30,193 bases of DNA. It comes from an uncultured Lachnospiraceae bacterium. GTDB lineage: Bacteria; Bacillota; Clostridia; Lachnospirales; Lachnospiraceae. Position numbers and translations under genes: made by a program. Shown piece by piece: positions 8,531 to 17,016 of the stretch. Location: assembly GCA_910579085.1 (NCBI GenBank), contig CAJTRU010000001.1, forward strand, positions 112,694 to 142,886. Reading direction: 5' to 3'. Numbering within the stretch: the stretch's first letter is position 1; every line of letters begins with the position of its first letter. Under the pieces are notes generated by a model, which had not been told where the DNA came from, searched no databases, and saw only the letters and a list, made by a program, of their open reading frames with translations.

Positions 8531-8637
8531 AACCTCATTGCCGCTTTGCGGCAGTCTGGCAGGAGCTTGAACTCCTGCCAGACTAAGTAAGTCCTAAACC
8601 CACCGCTTAAGAAGCGGGGGACTTACTTAATGAGGTT
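8531..8637. repeat. R2 repeat, predicted four-way junction
   Basis: AACCTCATT (8531-8539) pairs with AATGAGGTT (8629-8637) and closes three hairpins. These are GCCGC-TTT-GCGGC (8540-8552), a perfect 12-bp stem GTCTGGCAGGAG with a 6-base loop (8554-8583), and AAGTAAGTCC / GGACTTACTT (8585-8628) with an inner CCGCTT / AAGCGG. Almost every base is paired. The third arm resembles the subterminal hairpins of IS200/IS605 elements, so this may be a transposase-less derivative; that is inference. A decayed relative lies at 18162-18237. Confidence 0.7.
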
Positions 8638-8731
8638 AAAAATGTGATAAACTATTACCAGTACAAAGCCATAATCTTTGATTTAGTAAATTTCTTTATT
8701 CTTCCGTGCGTCTGAACTCCCTACACCCAGC

Positions 8732-9022
8732 ATAATTTCCAGTTATCTTGTTATTCTGGGTTTGAGTGATTTATAGTAACAGGTTTCAAGTGTCATGATA
8801 CCAGCAATATTCCTTACAGGGGTACTTTAAGCCCGCCGGCATTTAAGTCAGATATTTAATGTTGCAAAAGAAACGTCAGTTTATTTTGTAACATTAGGTA
8901 TCTGGCTTTATGTGCCGCTGCGTGGCTTATCGTAGCGAAAGCGTACCCCTGTAAGGAATATTCTGGTTCTGGCACAGAAACCGTCCGTTAATCCAAACAA
9001 ACACAAGATAACTGGAAATTAT
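8732..9022 (+). repeat. R1 repeat copy B
   Basis: A 291-base element with 19-base terminal inverted repeats beginning ATAATTTCCAGTTATCTTG. The middle arms AATATTCCTTACAGGGGTAC and the exact complement near 8943-8962 differ from copy A in four paired positions. The asymmetric bulge CGTAGCGAAAGCG contains a GAAA tetraloop closed by GC pairs. It is oriented opposite to copy A, and the two bracket the padR island. The right end lies about 50 bases before the promoter of the GH25 gene. Confidence 0.85.
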
Positions 9023-9068
9023 CCTATATTTACATTATTTACAGAATAGATGAAATTTTCACATATTT

Positions 9069-9097
9069 TTGCCACAACCATTGTGTATATATATTAA
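9069..9097 (+). promoter_or_regulatory. possible promoter of the GH25 gene
   Basis: TTGCCA (9069-9074) is followed after 17 bases by TATTAA (9092-9097), a fair match. An overlapping TATATT at 9090 is an alternative -10. It is about 50 bases from the start codon. Confidence 0.4.
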
Positions 9098-9109
9098 AGA
9101 AAAATAACT

Positions 9110-9131
9110 CCCCAGATTTTATACTCTGGGG
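9110..9131 (+). promoter_or_regulatory. 5' leader hairpin before the GH25 ribosome site
   Basis: CCCCAGA (9110-9116) and TCTGGGG (9125-9131) form a 7-bp stem ending a few bases before the GGAGG at 9135. It lacks a following T tract. It could be a 5' mRNA-stabilising hairpin or affect ribosome access rather than terminate transcription. Confidence 0.45.
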
Positions 9132-9144
9132 TCTGGAGGATTAT

Positions 9145-11307
9145 ATGAATAAACATAAGATATTATACAGGCTGTCCGCCGCCTTATTATTACTACATAG
9201 CACAGTTTCATATGCTTCTGCTGCTACCCCTTTTAGTACATATACAGACAGTACCACAACTGGCAGTGCTGTTTCAGGCAGTACCATAGCAGGCAGCTTA
9301 TCCCCGAAAAATGGCAATAAAGACAATACAATGCAAGAAGAGCTTATTACTGCACCTGTGGCAAGACAGGCATTGCGGAAATCTTCGCAGACTGAAGGCC
9401 TTTTTGATAATAAAACATATACCCATTCTGATGTTTTTGATGGAATGAATATATATAATGGCATTGATGTTTCATATTATAATAAAACAATTGACTGGGA
9501 AGAAGTAAAAGAGTCTGGTGTTGATTTTGCTATTATACGTGCTGGTTACCGTGGCTATGGCGCATCTGGCACACTTTGTACTGACACTAAATTTGTTGAA
9601 AACATTGAAGGGGCACTTGATGCAGGCATACAAGTAGGTGTTTATTACTTTACTGAAGCAGTAAATAAAAAGGAAGCTATAGAAGAAGCAGAATACTGCC
9701 TTGAAAAAATCAAGGATTATGATGTAACTCTTCCTGTAGTTATTGACTACGAGTTCCCTACTGATGCAAATGGCCCTATAGGAAGGATGTATAAGGCAAA
9801 TCTAAGCAAGTCTGCTGCAACAAATAACTGTATTGCATTTTGTGAAACCATAAAAGATGCAGGCTATGAACCTATGATATATGCTAATCCAAATGATTTT
9901 TCTAAACTTATTAATGGAAAAAAACTTGGACAAAGTTATAAAATATGGCTTGCAAACTATACTACAAAAACTTCCTATGCTAACCCATATGAATACTGGC
10001 AGTATACAAGTTCTGGCTCAGTTGACGGTATATCAGGAAAAGTTGACTGTAATTTCTGGTATACAGATACTACTTTAGATGGCAGTTCCAGTGAAAATGA
10101 CTCTTCTGGCAGCAATAACGGGGACGACGATAATAACACTGTAATTACAGTGCCACCTGCTGCAACTGCTACACCTGCTATAACAGAAAAACCAGCACCA
10201 ACTCCTAAGCCAACAGCCACCCCTAAGCCAACAGCAACCCCTAAACCAACAGCTACCCCTAAACCAACAGCCACTCCTAAACCAACAGCTACCCCTAAAC
10301 CAACAGCTACCCCTAAACAGACAGCTACTCCTAAACCAACGGCTACCCCTAAGCCTGTTAATACAGAAAAGCCTTCAGACTCTATTAGTTTATCTGGTGC
10401 AGTTGTACAAGAAATTCCTGCTGCAACATATACCGGTGATGAAATTATGCCAGATATAACAGTTTCATTAGATGGCAATGAATTAATAGAATATGAAGAT
10501 TATGAAGTTACATATTCTAATAATATAAATGCAGGTAAAGCTTTGGTTACTATTACTGGAATTGGAGATTATACAGGAACTGTAACATCAGAGTTTATTA
10601 TTAAACCAGGCAAAACAAGCTGGTTTACAGGTACTCCTGCTAATAAAAATATAACACTTGAATGGCATAATGACACTGGTGCAAAAGGATACCAGATTTA
10701 CAGGGCTGATGTATATAAGGGCACATACCAGAAAATCAAAACTATTACAAATAGTACTGTAACTTCATTTAAAAATACAAAGCTTTTGCCAGACCATGAA
10801 TATTATTATAGAATACGTTCTTATGTTAAGATTGATGGCAAGCCATATTATAGCGGGTTTACAACACTTACCACTGCTACAATGAAGACCAGGAAAGCTG
10901 CTATAACAAATTCCAGGCTGGATTTATTAAAAACTCCTGCTTCTGGTTCTGCAAAGCTAGTTACCCTTCCAAAAAATTCTACTATAGAATACCTTGGAAA
11001 AACATATTTAAGCAATAACACATCATATATGCATGTAAGCTATATGGTAAAGTCCAGGACATATAATGGTTACCTGCCAGCTAAAACTTCACTAAAGTTT
11101 TATTCATTAGGCCGGACTACTGCCGCTCTTAATATACGTAAAGCAGCAGGTACTAATAAAAAAGTCCTTGCAGTTATACCAGCAGGAACTCCTGTTGCAC
11201 TTCTTAAAAAAGTAAGTGTAAAATCAAAAATCTGGTATAAAACGAATTATTATGATGGAAAGAGGCTTTATACAGGTTATATAGCATCAGGCTATATACA
11301 GAAATAA
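9145..11307 (+). CDS. secreted GH25 lysozyme with Pro/Thr linker and SH3-like repeats
   Basis: A 720-residue secreted muramidase that should cleave peptidoglycan between N-acetylmuramic acid and N-acetylglucosamine. GGAGGATTAT precedes the ATG. The signal peptide ends near residue 26 (YASA). The GH25 domain spans about 103-310, with GIDVSYY (D108) and the catalytic VVIDYEF (D201, E203). A Ser/Asp/Asn stretch leads to a (TPKPTA)n linker at about 350-405. An Ig-like module (about 420-485, YEVTYSNNINAGKALVTITG) follows. A fibronectin type III-like module (about 490-585) and two SH3b-like modules (about 590-650 and 655-720) complete the protein and could bind the cell wall. It stands alone on the plus strand. 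It could act in daughter-cell separation or in killing competitors; the sequence does not decide. Confidence 0.92.
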   Translation: MNKHKILYRLSAALLLLHSTVSYASAATPFSTYTDSTTTGSAVSGSTIAGSLSPKNGNKDNTMQEELITAPVARQALRKSSQTEGLFDNKTYTHSDVFDGMNIYNGIDVSYYNKTIDWEEVKESGVDFAIIRAGYRGYGASGTLCTDTKFVENIEGALDAGIQVGVYYFTEAVNKKEAIEEAEYCLEKIKDYDVTLPVVIDYEFPTDANGPIGRMYKANLSKSAATNNCIAFCETIKDAGYEPMIYANPNDFSKLINGKKLGQSYKIWLANYTTKTSYANPYEYWQYTSSGSVDGISGKVDCNFWYTDTTLDGSSSENDSSGSNNGDDDNNTVITVPPAATATPAITEKPAPTPKPTATPKPTATPKPTATPKPTATPKPTATPKPTATPKQTATPKPTATPKPVNTEKPSDSISLSGAVVQEIPAATYTGDEIMPDITVSLDGNELIEYEDYEVTYSNNINAGKALVTITGIGDYTGTVTSEFIIKPGKTSWFTGTPANKNITLEWHNDTGAKGYQIYRADVYKGTYQKIKTITNSTVTSFKNTKLLPDHEYYYRIRSYVKIDGKPYYSGFTTLTTATMKTRKAAITNSRLDLLKTPASGSAKLVTLPKNSTIEYLGKTYLSNNTSYMHVSYMVKSRTYNGYLPAKTSLKFYSLGRTTAALNIRKAAGTNKKVLAVIPAGTPVALLKKVSVKSKIWYKTNYYDGKRLYTGYIASGYIQK
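10201..10356 (+). repeat. 18-bp coding tandem repeat (TPKPTA linker)
   Basis: Eight full 18-base units plus a partial one encode TPKPTA, with one TPKQTA variant and synonymous changes between units. Such an in-frame array can change copy number by slippage and so vary the linker length between catalytic and wall-binding parts. Confidence 0.9.
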
Positions 11308-11352
11308 CTATTGTTATCCTCCTAATTATAAATTTAATTATAGATTTAAAGT

Positions 11353-11387
11353 AAAAATAACCAGAGGCAACCCCCCTGGTTATTTTT
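11353..11387. terminator. bidirectional terminator between the GH25 gene and glgB
   Basis: AAAAATAACCAG (11353-11364) and CTGGTTATTTTT (11376-11387) form a perfect 12-bp stem with an A run on one side and a T run on the other. It can terminate both convergent genes. A second stem, TGCTGCC / GGCAGCA (11394-11417), stands just after the glgB stop. Confidence 0.85.
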
Positions 11388-11429
11388 ATATACTGCTGCC
11401 AAATCTGGCAGGCAGCATCTATTTATTTC

Positions 11430-13664
11430 TTATTTGCTTTCTTTATAATCAAATTTATAAACTGTTACAGATAATGGTGGCAGATTTATCTCAATAGAGA
11501 AGTCTTTATTCTCACACTCAATTTCCTCTGCAAGCACTGTTTTAGCATTTTTAACACCTGTACCACCATAGCATAAATCATCAGAACTTAACACCTTTGT
11601 ATATTTGCCAAGACATGGTACTGCTGTCCTGAAATTATCATATTCTACTGGTGTAAAGTTGCAGATAAAGAGAAGCTGGTTCTTTACAGATGAACCACGC
11701 CTTACAAAGCTTACTACACTCATATTGGCATTGTCACAGCTCATCCATTCAAACCCGATAGGGTCATAATCATTTACATACATTGCCTCATTTTCTGTAT
11801 AAAGTTTATTTAAATCTTTAACATATGTTTTCATCTTCCTGTGCATATCATAATCTAAAAGCTCCCAGTCAAGGCTGCGTTCCTCACTCCACTCACGGAA
11901 TTGTGCAAACTCCTGCCCCATAAATAAAAGCTTCTTGCCAGGATGGCCATACATAAATCCATATGCAGTTCTTAAGTTTGCAAACTTGTCCTCATACTCG
12001 CCAGGCATTTTCTCAATCATTGAACATTTGCCATGTACTACTTCATCATGTGACAATACCTGTATAAAGTTTTCACTGTAAGCATACTGCATACTAAATG
12101 TAAGTTTATTATGGTTAAATGACCTGAAATAAGGGTCAAGCTTCATATACTCTAAGAAGTCATTCATCCAGCCCATATTCCATTTAAACAGGAAACCAAG
12201 GCCGTCAAACTGTACAGGTGAAGTTACACCAGCCCATGCTGTAGACTCCTCTGCTATTACTGCTGTTCCAGGCGCTCTGTCTTCAAACTGCTTGTTCATA
12301 TGCTTGAAAAGGTTAATTGCGTCAAGATTTTCCTTGCCGCCGTTTTCATTAGGAAGCCATTCGCCATCATTTTTACCATAGTCAAGATAAAGCATTGAAG
12401 CAACCGCATCAACCCTTAATCCGTCAATATGAAATTTCTTAAGCCAGAACAAACCATTTGCAATAAGGAAATTTTCAACTTCTTTATAAGCATAGTTAAA
12501 AATATAAGTCCCCCAGTGAGGATGCTCGCCCCTGCGTGGGTCTGGATGCTCATAGAGAGGTTGTCCGTCAAACATCCCAAGACCATGTGCATCCCTTGGG
12601 AAATGTGCTGGAACCCAGTCAAGTATTACATGTATGCCCTTTTTATGCATATAATTTACAAAATACATGAAATCCTGCGGTTCACCATAACGGCTTGTTG
12701 GTGCATAATACCCTGTAACCTGGTATCCCCATGAACCATCAAAAGGATATTCAGCAATTCCCATAAGCTCTATATGTGTATATCCCATTTCAAGCAGGTA
12801 ATCTGCAAGCATTGGTGCAAGTTCCCTGTAGTTATAAAAACCATCCTCTGTTCCATCATCCTTCTTTCTCCATGAACCAAGATGTGTTTCGTAAATAGAT
12901 ACAGGCTCTTTCCTAAGGTCATCCCTGCTCTTTTTGGCACGTTCTTCCATCCATTTGCTATCATCCCACTTAAAGCCTGTAAGGTCTGCAACTACAGATG
13001 CATTGTCAGGACGCATTTCTGAATAGTTGGCATAAGGGTCAGCCTTTAAAAGTATTTCACCCTGCCTTGTAAGTATTTCATATTTATAAATTGCGCCTGG
13101 TTCAACACCTGGTATAAATAATTCATAAACACCAGACACTTCAAGGGTTCTCATAGGGTGAATCATACCATCCCACATATTAAAACTTCCAACAACACTT
13201 ACTGCCCTTGCATGTGGTGCCCATACTGCAAAATATGTTCCTTTTACACCATCAATAACCATAGGATGTGCGCCAAGTTTATCATATATTTCATAGTGGT
13301 TTCCCTCAGCAAACACATATAAATCATCACTTGTAATCTGTGGCTTAAAGCAATAAGGGTCAGCAAACTCAACTATATCATTATCTGAATACTGGACACG
13401 CACTTTATATGGTGCTTTGTATTTATGGCCACTCACATATTTTCCAAAGAAACCTGACTCCTCCTCAACTTCCTCAAGCCGTACAGCGTTATTACCGTCC
13501 ATATCTGTAATAAGTACACTCTGTGCATGTGGCCTGAATACTGTAAACACCTGGCCTTTGTCAAAATCATGAAGACCAAGTATATTGTGTGGTGCATTAT
13601 GTTTGCCAGATACTACCTCGTCAAACTCCATCCAGTTTATCCACCGTTCTAATTTCTCCTGCAT
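11430..13664 (-). CDS. glgB: 1,4-alpha-glucan branching enzyme
   Basis: A 744-residue glycogen branching enzyme (GH13). It cuts alpha-1,4 glucan chains and rejoins them by alpha-1,6 links. The start is the ATG at 13664, 7 bases after GGAGG; an in-frame ATG two codons earlier is too close to the ribosome site. An N-terminal beta-sandwich (about 25-110) and a CBM48 (about 140-225, FAVWAPHARAVSVVGSFNMW) precede the barrel. Catalytic residues are D419 (GLRVDAVAS), E472 (VIAEEST) and D540 (VLSHDEVVHGK), spaced as in the E. coli enzyme. It is the last gene of a minus-strand run behind a phosphohexomutase, which fits glycogen metabolism. No glgA, glgC or glgP is in the window. Confidence 0.97.
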   Translation of the reverse strand: MQEKLERWINWMEFDEVVSGKHNAPHNILGLHDFDKGQVFTVFRPHAQSVLITDMDGNNAVRLEEVEEESGFFGKYVSGHKYKAPYKVRVQYSDNDIVEFADPYCFKPQITSDDLYVFAEGNHYEIYDKLGAHPMVIDGVKGTYFAVWAPHARAVSVVGSFNMWDGMIHPMRTLEVSGVYELFIPGVEPGAIYKYEILTRQGEILLKADPYANYSEMRPDNASVVADLTGFKWDDSKWMEERAKKSRDDLRKEPVSIYETHLGSWRKKDDGTEDGFYNYRELAPMLADYLLEMGYTHIELMGIAEYPFDGSWGYQVTGYYAPTSRYGEPQDFMYFVNYMHKKGIHVILDWVPAHFPRDAHGLGMFDGQPLYEHPDPRRGEHPHWGTYIFNYAYKEVENFLIANGLFWLKKFHIDGLRVDAVASMLYLDYGKNDGEWLPNENGGKENLDAINLFKHMNKQFEDRAPGTAVIAEESTAWAGVTSPVQFDGLGFLFKWNMGWMNDFLEYMKLDPYFRSFNHNKLTFSMQYAYSENFIQVLSHDEVVHGKCSMIEKMPGEYEDKFANLRTAYGFMYGHPGKKLLFMGQEFAQFREWSEERSLDWELLDYDMHRKMKTYVKDLNKLYTENEAMYVNDYDPIGFEWMSCDNANMSVVSFVRRGSSVKNQLLFICNFTPVEYDNFRTAVPCLGKYTKVLSSDDLCYGGTGVKNAKTVLAEEIECENKDFSIEINLPPLSVTVYKFDYKESK

Positions 13665-13736
13665 TACCATTCCTCCGTATAATTTAATTTAGCACTACGA
13701 ATATTTTGCCAATCAAACAAACTGCCACAAACCTGT

Positions 13737-13763
13737 AAAGAGCCGCCATATAAGCAGCTCTTT
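13737..13763 (-). terminator. weak hairpin between phosphohexomutase and glgB
   Basis: AAAGAGC (13737-13743) and GCTCTTT (13757-13763) form a 7-bp stem in the 134-base gap. No long U tract follows on the minus strand, so it may attenuate rather than fully stop transcription into glgB, or mark an RNA-processing site. Confidence 0.4.
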
Positions 13764-13798
13764 TCAAGTAATGCCAGCCCAGGCAGATAATATCCAGC

Positions 13799-15532
13799 CT
13801 ATGACATCTTTTCAACCATATCTGTAACAGCCTTTGCCATGTCTGCTGACTTCTTGTCCGCATCCTCAAGGGAACTTCCAACAACACCATAGTAGAATTT
13901 AATCTTAGGCTCTGTTCCTGAAGGCCTTACACACATCCATACATTATCTGGCATATCAAAATACAGTACATTTGACTTTGGAAGGCCTGTAGGTTTAACC
14001 TCACCTGTTTCAATGTCTTTAACTGTATCTGCCTGGTAATCACGGAATGAAAGCACCTTATAGCCGTTAATCTCTTTTGGTGGATTTTCACGGAGATTTG
14101 TCATAATCTCCTGTATTTTGTTAAGCCCTTCAATTCCCTTCATGGTAACTGACTGTACACCATCTTTATAGTAGCCATACCTGTCATACATTTCAATCAT
14201 GGCATCCCATAAAGTCATATCCTTTGTCTTATAATAAGCAGCAGCCTCACAAAGTGCCATAGTTGCAACAATAGCATCTTTGTCACGTGCATGTGTACCG
14301 ATAAGGCATCCATAGCTTTCTTCAAAACCAAACAGGTATGAACCCTTTCCTGTTGTTTCAAATCCAAGGATTTGCTGCCCTATAAACTTAAATCCTGTAA
14401 GTACTTCTACAAGTTCCACATTGTAATACTTTGCAATTGCATCTGCAAGATTTGATGTAACTATTGTCTTAATAAGCTTTCCATCCTCTGGAAGACCTTT
14501 TGCTTCTTTAATCTGTGAAATCTCATAATCTGCAAGCAGGCATCCTGACATATTTCCAGTAAGTGTAATATACTCTCCACTCTTTGTGTCTTTTACATAT
14601 ACACCAAGGCGGTCTGCATCAGGGTCAGTTGCAAGCACAAGGTCTGCATCCTTTTCTTTAGCAAGTTTAAGTGCAAGCTCAAAAGCTTCTGCTGCTTCAG
14701 GGTTTGGATAGCTGACAGTAGGGAAATCACCATCAGGAAGTTCCTGCTCTGGTACAACATATACATTTTCAAAACCTATCTCTTCAAGTACACGCCTTGC
14801 AGGAATATTTCCTGTTCCATGTAAAGGAGTATAAACAATCTTTAACTTGCTTCCCATCTCCTTTATGCTGTCCCAGTGTATAACCTGTTTCTTAAGTTCT
14901 TCAATATATTTGTCATCTATTGCTGCACCAATCTGTTCATAAAGCCCCTTGGATATTGCTTCCTGCTTGTCCATAGTCTTTACATCTGCATAATCTGTAA
15001 CAGCCTTGACCTCTGCCATAATGCCTGTATCATGTGGAGGTGTTATCTGTGCGCCATCCTCCCAGTATACTTTATAGCCATTATATTCAGGCGGGTTGTG
15101 GCTCGCTGTTATATTAATGCCGGCAACACACTTTAATTCCCTTACTGCATATGAAAGCTCTGGTGTAGGCCTTAATGACTCAAATACATATGCCTTAATG
15201 CCATTAGCCGCAAGGCATAATGCAGACTCATCTGCAAATTCAGGTGACATATGGCGTGAATCAAACGCAATTGCAACACCCTGTGCAGCCTTTCCAGCCT
15301 TAATAATGTAATTAGCAAGACCCTGTGTAGCTTTACGCACTGTATAGATGTTCATACGGTTTGTGCCTGCGCCAATAACCCCGCGGAGACCAGCAGTACC
15401 AAACTCTAAATCCTGGTAGAAACGTTCTTTAATCTCATTATCATCACCAGATATTGACTTTAATTCATTCTTTGTTTCCTCATCAAAATAAGGGTTGGCA
15501 AGCCATGCCTCGTAAACCTCTTTGTAATCCAT
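13799..15532 (-). CDS. phosphoglucomutase/phosphomannomutase (PgcA-like)
   Basis: A 577-residue alpha-D-phosphohexomutase, the length usual for Firmicute PgcA-type enzymes. It interconverts hexose 1- and 6-phosphates, linking glycolysis to glycogen and envelope sugar synthesis. Motifs appear in order: the phosphoserine loop INITASHNPPEYNGYKVYW (S144), the metal loop TDPDADRLG (D303, D305, D307), a sugar-binding GFEESYG segment, and the phosphate loop RPSGTEPKIKFY near the C-terminus. AGGAGG precedes the ATG by 9 bases. It lies 77 bases downstream of the PEGA lipoprotein gene and 134 upstream of glgB. A TTGGCA and TAATAT pair (17 bases apart) at the end of the lipoprotein gene could be its own promoter, but is weak. 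Glucose or mannose preference cannot be read from sequence. Confidence 0.95.
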   Translation of the reverse strand: MDYKEVYEAWLANPYFDEETKNELKSISGDDNEIKERFYQDLEFGTAGLRGVIGAGTNRMNIYTVRKATQGLANYIIKAGKAAQGVAIAFDSRHMSPEFADESALCLAANGIKAYVFESLRPTPELSYAVRELKCVAGINITASHNPPEYNGYKVYWEDGAQITPPHDTGIMAEVKAVTDYADVKTMDKQEAISKGLYEQIGAAIDDKYIEELKKQVIHWDSIKEMGSKLKIVYTPLHGTGNIPARRVLEEIGFENVYVVPEQELPDGDFPTVSYPNPEAAEAFELALKLAKEKDADLVLATDPDADRLGVYVKDTKSGEYITLTGNMSGCLLADYEISQIKEAKGLPEDGKLIKTIVTSNLADAIAKYYNVELVEVLTGFKFIGQQILGFETTGKGSYLFGFEESYGCLIGTHARDKDAIVATMALCEAAAYYKTKDMTLWDAMIEMYDRYGYYKDGVQSVTMKGIEGLNKIQEIMTNLRENPPKEINGYKVLSFRDYQADTVKDIETGEVKPTGLPKSNVLYFDMPDNVWMCVRPSGTEPKIKFYYGVVGSSLEDADKKSADMAKAVTDMVEKMS

Positions 15533-15609
15533 TAACCATATCCTCCTCTTGTTTGTTTTATTTAGTAATTTTAAATACAGAAAGCATTGCTTCTATATAA
15601 TATATTATA

Positions 15610-16944
15610 TTAACCAGAGTCTTCTGCCAATTCAGAAAAACCCAGTTTAACATTTTTATCATCATCCAGGACATCTACAGAATAGCTTTTTGTCTGGTAT
15701 CCTGGTTTACTTAATGTAATAGTCTGTGAGCCAATAACCTTTGTAAAAGAGCATGGTGCCAAGCCTTTATAAACATTATCAAGGTAAACCTCAGCGCCCT
15801 CTGGTGAAGAAACTGTTATTGTATGGTCACTGTCTATCTTTTTAGTTGTCACATTATCATTATCCTTCTGGCTGTCCGCCTTGTCCGAAGGCTTAGGAGT
15901 GCTTGTAGAAGATGCAGAAACTGAAGCATTTTCATCTATCAGGTCAATCTTTATTATACTTTCTGCCTTTTCAACATCAAGCACCCCGGTATAAGTTGTA
16001 TATCCGGTCATCTCGACCTTGATATTATATTCTCCATAATTTAATGCAACAGGACTGCTGTAATCAACAGCAGAACCATTTATATACAAGTCAGCCCCAT
16101 AAGGTTCTATTTCAAATGTAATATTGCCTGCATTTTTAACCTCTGTCCTGTATTCACTGAAATCAAGTTTTGTTTCAGCGCCATCCTTTACAGTAACATT
16201 CTTAACAGCCTTTGTGCCGCCCTTGCCAAGCACTACACGGTATGAACCTTCACCAGCAGCAATAAGCATATTATCTGTAACAGGAAGTATTATACTGTTG
16301 CCAACATTTACAGTACCTCCTGTAAAATAACTATAATTTGCCAGCCTTATATAACCATGCCCCTTTGTACGTGTAACAGAATATACCTTTATTCCTATAC
16401 CCCTTACAGTAACAACATCATTATCATTAAGTTCCATCATCTGTATTTTACCGTCAAGTGATGAAAAATATGTCCAGTCTGTATACTGGTATTTCTTGCC
16501 TGCAAAACTCATTGCACTTTCTTCACTGTCAAATGAAAATTCATCAACCTCCTGGTATTCCCACACATCCTCAGGAATACTCATGGAAATAACCTTTGAA
16601 GTTCCAGGGTTATATATTACATCCATTATCTGCCCTGGCTGAAGTTCATCCCCTGTTATCTGTACACCATATTTATCTATAATTTCAGATGCTGCATTAT
16701 AATCCAGTATTGTATCAACGTCATAATCCAGTTCACGCACTGTAACCTGGCCTAATTCCTTGTCAACATTAACAATAACGCCTGTAAATGCCTGGCTTTC
16801 CGTTTCCTGTACATCTCCAGTTACATTAACATTCCTGTTGCTATGGCTCTTTTTCTTAATACTGCATGAAGCAAACACCAGGATAACTGACATAAAGATT
16901 ATAAATACTGCTGTCTTCTTACCATAAACCCTGTTAAACAACAT
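15610..16944 (-). CDS. PEGA-domain lipoprotein
   Basis: A 444-residue predicted lipoprotein. A basic start and hydrophobic helix (about residues 11-25) end in the lipobox VFASC, so C27 is the lipidated residue after cleavage. A beta-rich middle (about 50-250) has no recognised domain. Two PEGA-like surface modules follow. One is at about 265-340 (ADLYINGSAVDYSSPVALNYG) and one at about 375-440 (AEVYLDNVYKGLAPCSF, ending in NVKLGF). They are split by a Ser/Thr/Asp linker. It is probably anchored on the outer face of the membrane. AGGAGG precedes the ATG. It stands between the CotS-like gene (72 bases) and the phosphohexomutase gene. A TATAAT at 16999-17004 on its strand lacks a good -35. Role unknown; PEGA modules suggest wall or protein contact. 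Confidence 0.85.
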   Translation of the reverse strand: MLFNRVYGKKTAVFIIFMSVILVFASCSIKKKSHSNRNVNVTGDVQETESQAFTGVIVNVDKELGQVTVRELDYDVDTILDYNAASEIIDKYGVQITGDELQPGQIMDVIYNPGTSKVISMSIPEDVWEYQEVDEFSFDSEESAMSFAGKKYQYTDWTYFSSLDGKIQMMELNDNDVVTVRGIGIKVYSVTRTKGHGYIRLANYSYFTGGTVNVGNSIILPVTDNMLIAAGEGSYRVVLGKGGTKAVKNVTVKDGAETKLDFSEYRTEVKNAGNITFEIEPYGADLYINGSAVDYSSPVALNYGEYNIKVEMTGYTTYTGVLDVEKAESIIKIDLIDENASVSASSTSTPKPSDKADSQKDNDNVTTKKIDSDHTITVSSPEGAEVYLDNVYKGLAPCSFTKVIGSQTITLSKPGYQTKSYSVDVLDDDKNVKLGFSELAEDSG

Positions 16945-17016
16945 GGTTTTTCCTCCTTATCACAACGATTTTACAGAATAAAGCAATACCCTTTTATTAT
17001 TATACTACATGGAAAG

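Noticed and set aside
6290..9022. A CRISPR array or group II intron as explanation for the repeats
   Set aside because: There are no short regularly spaced direct repeats and no reverse transcriptase frame; the repeats are long, inverted and far apart.
9975..10478. A long minus-strand frame opposite the lysozyme linker
   Set aside because: It is the antisense image of the 18-bp TPKPTA repeat, giving a GLGVAV repeat; no ribosome site and a shadow of a clear gene.
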